Positions 60,274-64,000 of a stretch of DNA of 64,000 nucleotides are shown here, piece after piece. A program made the translations under genes and the position numbers. This stretch comes from JBBRSD01 sp038245725 (GTDB taxonomy: Bacteria; Actinomycetota; Coriobacteriia; Anaerosomatales; JAAXUF01). The stretch lies in NCBI GenBank assembly GCA_038245725.1, contig JBBRSD010000002.1:62001-126000 (forward strand), in the 5' to 3' direction. The notes under the pieces are model-generated. The model was not told the DNA's origin. It searched no databases and saw nothing but the letters and a program-made list of their open reading frames with translations. How positions within the stretch are numbered: the stretch's first letter is position 1; each line of letters opens with the position of its first letter.

Positions 60274-61497
60274 CTACTTCACCGGTGCCAGCAGCATCTG
60301 CACCCCCTCCTTCTCCGGCACGGGCGCGAAGATGCGGGCCATGGACTCGGAGCCGATGTAGCGTCTGCCCACCGCCCACTCGTCGTGCTGCTCGAGCAGG
60401 ACGGCGCCGGTGAGCCTCAGCGCACTCGCGCGGTTCGGGAAGAGGCCCACGACATCGGTCCTGCGCTTGATCTCCTTGTTCACCCGCTCGAGGGGGTTGG
60501 TGGAAGAGATCTTGGGCCAGTGCTCAGGCGGGAAGGCCATGTGCGCGATCACGTCTTCTTCTGCGGCAAGCAGCAACTCACTCACGGCCGGGTATCTGGT
60601 GGACAGCCCGTCAGCCACGAAGCGCAGCTGGCTTCTGGCCTCCTCGATGTCGCCGGCGGCAAAGATCGTCCGTATCGCGGCGGCGACCATGTTCTGAGCG
60701 CCCTTGGGCACACGTGAGAGCGCGTTTCGCATGAAGTGCACACGGCAGCGTTGCCAGCTCGCGCCGGCAAGCACGGCCGGTATCGCCTCTTTGAGCCCCA
60801 CGTGCGCGTCGGAGATAACGAGTGCCACACCTGAAAGCCCCCGCGTCACGAGACCTCGCAGGAACTCCGTCCAGAACGCACCGTCCTCGCTCGCGCCGAT
60901 GTCTAGGCCCAGCACCTCGCGCTCACCGTGTTCCGTGACGCCGATGGCCACCACCGCGGCCACCGACCCGACGCGTGAGCCCTCCCGGCACTTCAGGTAG
61001 GTGGCATCGAGCATGAGATAGGGGTAGGCGCACATGAGCGGACGGGACAAGAAGTCGGCCACGACCTCGTCGAGCTCGACGCAGATGCGGCTGACACTGG
61101 ACTTGGAGACCCCGGTCATGCCGAGCGCGGTCACGATGTCGTCGACCTTTCGTGTCGACACCCCGTGGATGTAGGCCTCCTGGATCACGGAGAGCATCGC
61201 TTTGTCGATCCGGCGTCTGGGCTCGATCAGCGAGGGCATGTAGCTACCCTCGCGGACCTTGGGGATCTTGAGTTCGATGGCGCCGGCGGCCGTGTCCCAG
61301 GTCCGCTCGCGGTAGCCGTTGCGGTGTGTGGTGCGTTCGTCGGATCTTTCGTGCTTGGAGGCTCCGATCTGCTCCGAGACCTCGAGTTCCATGAGCGCCT
61401 GGGAGAGCACACGCACGCCCTCACGCAGGAAGTTCAGATCCGCACCACCGGCGGCCTTGCGAAGGAAATCAGTCAGTTCCATGCTGGTGTCGGTCAC
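60274..61497 (-). CDS. IS256-family transposase
   Basis: 407 residues, full length. The DDE catalytic triad is visible: D164 (LMLDATYLK), D230 (LVISDAH) and E337 (STNPLERVNKEIKRR), with the CRVHFMRN motif between the last two. The frame is intact, so the element may still be active. An in-frame second ATG six codons in (MELTDFL) is an alternative start. No homologous copy is present elsewhere in the window. Confidence 0.95.
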   Translation of the reverse strand: MTDTSMELTDFLRKAAGGADLNFLREGVRVLSQALMELEVSEQIGASKHERSDERTTHRNGYRERTWDTAAGAIELKIPKVREGSYMPSLIEPRRRIDKAMLSVIQEAYIHGVSTRKVDDIVTALGMTGVSKSSVSRICVELDEVVADFLSRPLMCAYPYLMLDATYLKCREGSRVGSVAAVVAIGVTEHGEREVLGLDIGASEDGAFWTEFLRGLVTRGLSGVALVISDAHVGLKEAIPAVLAGASWQRCRVHFMRNALSRVPKGAQNMVAAAIRTIFAAGDIEEARSQLRFVADGLSTRYPAVSELLLAAEEDVIAHMAFPPEHWPKISSTNPLERVNKEIKRRTDVVGLFPNRASALRLTGAVLLEQHDEWAVGRRYIGSESMARIFAPVPEKEGVQMLLAPVK

Positions 61498-61574
61498 CGT
61501 GTGTCCTCTCTTCGAATGCTTGGTCGCTTCGAAGATTCACACGGTGACCGCTGCTTCTCAAGCGGCGGTCCTAC

Positions 61575-61599
61575 TTACACCACATGGCGGGACGCGACC
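61575..61599 (-). repeat. Right terminal inverted repeat of the IS
   Basis: Ends GCGGGACGCGACC, the inverted partner of the left end. The next bases (TTCGCGGA) do not repeat the left flank. Confidence 0.85.
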
Positions 61600-61773
61600 T
61601 TCGCGGAAGTACGCAAATCGCAGGTCAGGGCGTAATACCGGTCAACCCCGAACTCCGGCGAACGCTGGCGAATTGAGCGCTGTTTACTACGGCGTTACGG
61701 CGGAGGGGTCCTCCGGAATCGATCTCGGCCGAGCGAGCAAACGCGTCGCGAATCATCCTACTCGTCGTCATCA
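61600..61773. other. Intergenic stretch between IS and toxin gene
   Basis: No gene or clear structure. It holds none of the missing SDR sequence. Confidence 0.4.
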
Positions 61774-62655
61774 TCATGCATATGATGACTGGAGCCCTGC
61801 GATGAACTTGTTCACGACAGCGACCGCCTCGTTGCGTAGTCTCGCTTCCTCTTCTTCATCTTCATCATCGAGAAGGAACTTCGCGTAGTTCCCCGGGCCG
61901 TCCATGTTCGCATGCTCGAAGTGGCCGGCGAGAAGACCAAGGGCCTCTTGGACGAGCGGCTCGTGGAGGACCGGGCTCTTCTTGGCGGCCACCGAGGCGG
62001 CCTCTGGCCCACCTGGCCAGTTCAGAAGTACGAACATAATATCGTACGCGTCCTTGAGCTTCTTGAGCGCCCGATCGTGGAGCGCGAACGACTTCAGCGT
62101 GACGAAAGGAACAAGGTTGGCCACACGGATGGTGGCAAAGGACTCGTCGCCGTCGAGGAGCTGTCCGCGAATCTCGCGCTCCATGTAGTCCCGCGCCGCG
62201 AGATTGGCGCCGCGCGTCTCGAAGGCACCCAGCTTCGCGCCGGTCTTGTTCCTGGGACGAACGATGCTCCCGGGCTCGTCACCCTGCTCGGTCAGGAACT
62301 CCACGACGACCGTCTTGCCGTCGATATCGATGCACCAACGAAACGAGGCCTTGTTGCCGTCCTCGTCTTCGAACAGTCGAAAGCCGACGGCCTTGATGTT
62401 CGCGAGGAGGGTGTCGTAGGGCTCAGCGTCATCGGACGCGATCGCAATCCCGACCACCAGGTCGATGTCTGTGGTCCCGACGTGGGGAACCGCGTATTCG
62501 GGCAGTTCCTCGATCAGGTAGCGAGGCACTAGCCCGCCAGCTAGGAAGATCCGCTTGTTCCATGGACCCGCGCACTTGAGCAGGACCAGTTGCGCCCTCT
62601 CACAGAGGGCCGTGGTGTACTCGTCGTAGTCAGACGCCCGCATCAGCTCAGCCAT
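61774..62655 (-). CDS. AbiEii-like nucleotidyltransferase toxin
   Basis: 293 residues. The nucleotidyltransferase core is LAGGLVPRYLIEE followed by GTTDIDLVVGIAI (acidic pair D63, D65), then a third acidic position in VVVEFLTEQ. This pattern is that of AbiEii/MenT toxins, which transfer nucleotides to tRNA or other targets. The ATG directly abuts the stop of the antitoxin-like gene upstream. An acidic patch (DDEDEEEE) lies near the C terminus. Target unknown. Confidence 0.82.
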   Translation of the reverse strand: MAELMRASDYDEYTTALCERAQLVLLKCAGPWNKRIFLAGGLVPRYLIEELPEYAVPHVGTTDIDLVVGIAIASDDAEPYDTLLANIKAVGFRLFEDEDGNKASFRWCIDIDGKTVVVEFLTEQGDEPGSIVRPRNKTGAKLGAFETRGANLAARDYMEREIRGQLLDGDESFATIRVANLVPFVTLKSFALHDRALKKLKDAYDIMFVLLNWPGGPEAASVAAKKSPVLHEPLVQEALGLLAGHFEHANMDGPGNYAKFLLDDEDEEEEARLRNEAVAVVNKFIAGLQSSYA

Positions 62656-63714
62656 CTATATCTTCAGGACCGTTTCCCTGAGGAACTCGGCCTGCTCCTC
62701 CCCTCTGCGTGGATCTTGGAGTAGGTCAGCATACAGCCGGATAGGGTTGACGACCTGGACGCCCTCCACCAATCGGTGCGCGTGAAGTGGTGCGTCGTTC
62801 TTCGCCCGCAGTACGGTTACGTTGCCGCCCTTCTCGACGCGATCCGTCCCCAGAGCGCGAAGGACCGCTCCTTCGCCGACGGCTGCGTCCACCCAGACCT
62901 CGCAGCGGCGAACATCGGTCACGTGAGGCGCGACGAGCAGCGCAGCGCAGGCCCCGGTCACCGCGTGGTTGATTCCAGCCTGGGCCAGCCTCTCCGTGAC
63001 ACGGCGAGCCAGTTCCACAGGCCCCTGTGCCTGGATGTATGTAGTCACGAGTCTCTCGCGCTCGCGGGTCGCATCCTGAACCCAGCGGTCGAGTAGCGCC
63101 GGCTTGCCGATCAGGCGTCGCCTCTTCCTCGGGCCCACCCCTTCGGCCTCGGCAAAGTTCAGCTCCTCCATGCGCTTCATGGCAGCCTGCGCGGTCCCAA
63201 CGGCGACGTCGGCCGCTTCGGCCAGCTCCGTCACTTTCCACCACTCGCGGTCGTCGAGCAGCATTTCCTGAACGGCGACCCCCGTCTTGCCGCCGAGAGC
63301 GACCCGAGCGGCAGGCTTCCTTTCCTCGCGCGCCACCCTGTCTTGGCGGATGGCGATGAACGGGTCAGCGTTGTGGAAGACGAACCGTCTGTCATCGAGG
63401 TAGTTGGCTCCGCGCTCCCGCAGGATGTCGAGGGCCCCTGTGGTGAAGTGTGTCGCCACGAACGTGGCTGTGCCGGGCGCCGTCTCGTATTCGAGGTATT
63501 GTGCAAGGGCGTTGCGCAGTTCCTGCGGCCGGCCGTGCCCCGCGCTGACGGGACGCACATCGAGTTCTCGGTGGGCATCCAGCCAGACACGCACGTCGTC
63601 ACCGACCGCGTCGACTGCGTTGAAGCCGGCCTCGCGAAAGGCCAGCTCGAGGTTCTTGGTCGTCTTCTTCGTCCCAGTCATATTCACCGCCTCATTCATA
63701 TTCACGTCCGACAT
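62656..63714 (-). CDS. AbiEi-like antitoxin, transcriptional autoregulator
   Basis: 352 residues. The central winged helix (EWWKVTELAEAADVAVGTAQAAMKRMEEL) and the C-terminal VNPIRLYADLLQDPRRGEEQAEFL mark the type IV AbiEi group, here with an extra N-terminal domain of about 130 residues (FREAGFNAVDAVGDDVRVWLDA). AbiEi proteins repress their own promoter and counter AbiEii. The ATG at 63714 lies in a nest of inverted repeats. The toxin follows without a gap. Confidence 0.82.
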   Translation of the reverse strand: MSDVNMNEAVNMTGTKKTTKNLELAFREAGFNAVDAVGDDVRVWLDAHRELDVRPVSAGHGRPQELRNALAQYLEYETAPGTATFVATHFTTGALDILRERGANYLDDRRFVFHNADPFIAIRQDRVAREERKPAARVALGGKTGVAVQEMLLDDREWWKVTELAEAADVAVGTAQAAMKRMEELNFAEAEGVGPRKRRRLIGKPALLDRWVQDATRERERLVTTYIQAQGPVELARRVTERLAQAGINHAVTGACAALLVAPHVTDVRRCEVWVDAAVGEGAVLRALGTDRVEKGGNVTVLRAKNDAPLHAHRLVEGVQVVNPIRLYADLLQDPRRGEEQAEFLRETVLKI

Positions 63715-63752
63715 GAATATTAGCACATCGATGAATGTCGACAATGAGGCGG
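63687..63752. promoter_or_regulatory. Nested inverted repeats at the antitoxin start
   Basis: CCGCCTCATT (63687-63696) is exactly inverted at 63743-63752. Inside, ATATTCA (63698-63704) is inverted as TGAATAT (63714-63720). The antitoxin start codon falls between the arms. This is the layout of an AbiEi operator or a structured leader. Confidence 0.65.
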
Positions 63753-63873
63753 CGGAACTGCAGTCGCCGAGACCAAGCCCTGCTTCACCTGTTCGTCTTG
63801 CTGGCACGACAATCAAGGTGCTCTCCACCCGACAATAAGCGAGTGGAGAGCACCGTGCGGACAACCATGCCCA

Positions 63874-64000
63874 CTACTTCTTGGGAGTCACGACGTCCTT
63901 GATCTTGTTGGCGACGTCGTCGACCGCCTTCTTGGTGGCAGCGCTGGCCTGATCGAGCTGACCCTCGCGCTTCAGGTCCTCGTTGCCGGTCAGATCACCG
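63874..64000 (-). CDS. CsbD-like stress protein (5' part outside window)
   Basis: The last 41 residues before a TAG read DLTGNEDLKREGQLDQASAA, then VDDVANKIKDVV. Small hydrophilic proteins with the repeat of G-x-L-T-x-N-x2-L-K-x-E-G are CsbD-like general stress proteins. Their molecular role is unclear. The N terminus is beyond the right edge, so the length is unknown. Confidence 0.75.
   Translation of the reverse strand, partial: GDLTGNEDLKREGQLDQASAATKKAVDDVANKIKDVVTPKK

Larger units (their letters stand above)
60221..61599 (-). mobile_element. IS256-family insertion sequence
   Basis: 1379 bp bounded by 25-bp inverted repeats and containing one transposase gene, all typical for IS256. The eight bases on each side do not match, so no target duplication is visible. 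It lies between a truncated SDR fragment and a type IV toxin-antitoxin pair. Confidence 0.88.

Noticed and set aside
60213..61607. Eight-base target duplication around the IS256 element
   Set aside because: The flanks (CGCAATCT and TTCGCGGA) do not match.
1..64000. tRNA, rRNA or CRISPR array
   Set aside because: No tRNA-like cloverleaf with CCA-type end, no rRNA sequence and no regularly spaced repeats were recognised by eye. A covariance scan would be more sensitive.

Overview
The window is high-GC, gene-dense bacterial chromosome, mostly with short or overlapping gene junctions (ATGA, GTGA). The gene set points to a deep-branching Actinomycetota, possibly in or near Coriobacteriia: a zinc-ribbon/FHA protein next to an FtsR-type MerR regulator (the garA-ftsR order), an RsiG-like protein, a mannose-1-phosphate guanylyltransferase/phosphomannomutase fusion, and a VanW/G5 wall protein. 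ADP-forming acyl-CoA synthetase, phenylacetate-CoA ligase with a tandem-ACT partner, a two-subunit glycine decarboxylase and a six-heme cytochrome suggest an anaerobic or facultative amino-acid or organic-acid metabolism. The taxonomy is inference from gene content.

Layout. 1-6000: cysteine desulfurase with an Fe-S type Rrf2 regulator, a structured non-coding segment, a purine salvage block (apt, K+ channel, hpt), a nuclease-like protein, ftsR-like, FHA and rsiG-like genes. 6070-11275: lipM-like octanoyltransferase and gcvPB-gcvPA-gcvH-gcvT, one glycine cleavage operon. 11397-22846: cell-wall carboxypeptidase, a degenerate GGDEF membrane protein, ACT protein and paaK, VanW protein, the mannose-1-P guanylyltransferase/mutase gene interrupted by an in-frame amber codon, a CDP-alcohol phosphatidyltransferase, CorA and a PAS-GGDEF cyclase. 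23013-35778: small unknown protein, six-heme cytochrome, two flavoproteins, ABC-F, a frameshifted exported protein, a methyltransferase, a UvrA-like protein and a MacB-type ABC pair.

35865-45935 is a lipid/oxidative-stress-like cluster: SDR, FAD amine oxidase, DUF1365, cyclopropane synthase-type methyltransferase, DUF2177, DUF523/DUF1722, an unknown protein, an SDR-DUF2867 protein, MFS and SOUL. 46019-51803 holds sensors and redox proteins: an exported membrane protein, NmrA/MarR, a truncated histidine kinase, cytochrome c, a PNPOx-like protein, DoxX and a second Cys-containing Rrf2 regulator. 52059-59601: ADP-forming acyl-CoA synthetase, two small exported or broken genes, and the conserved DUF4331-TPR-NicO operon. 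59746-64000 is accessory: an IS256-family element next to a truncated SDR copy, an AbiE-type type IV toxin-antitoxin pair with nested inverted repeats, and a partial CsbD-like gene.

No tRNA, rRNA or CRISPR array was recognised. The best leads are the DUF4331-TPR-NicO operon, the fatty-acid modification cluster, the amber-split sugar nucleotide enzyme, the RsiG homologue, and the structured segment at 1373-1528.
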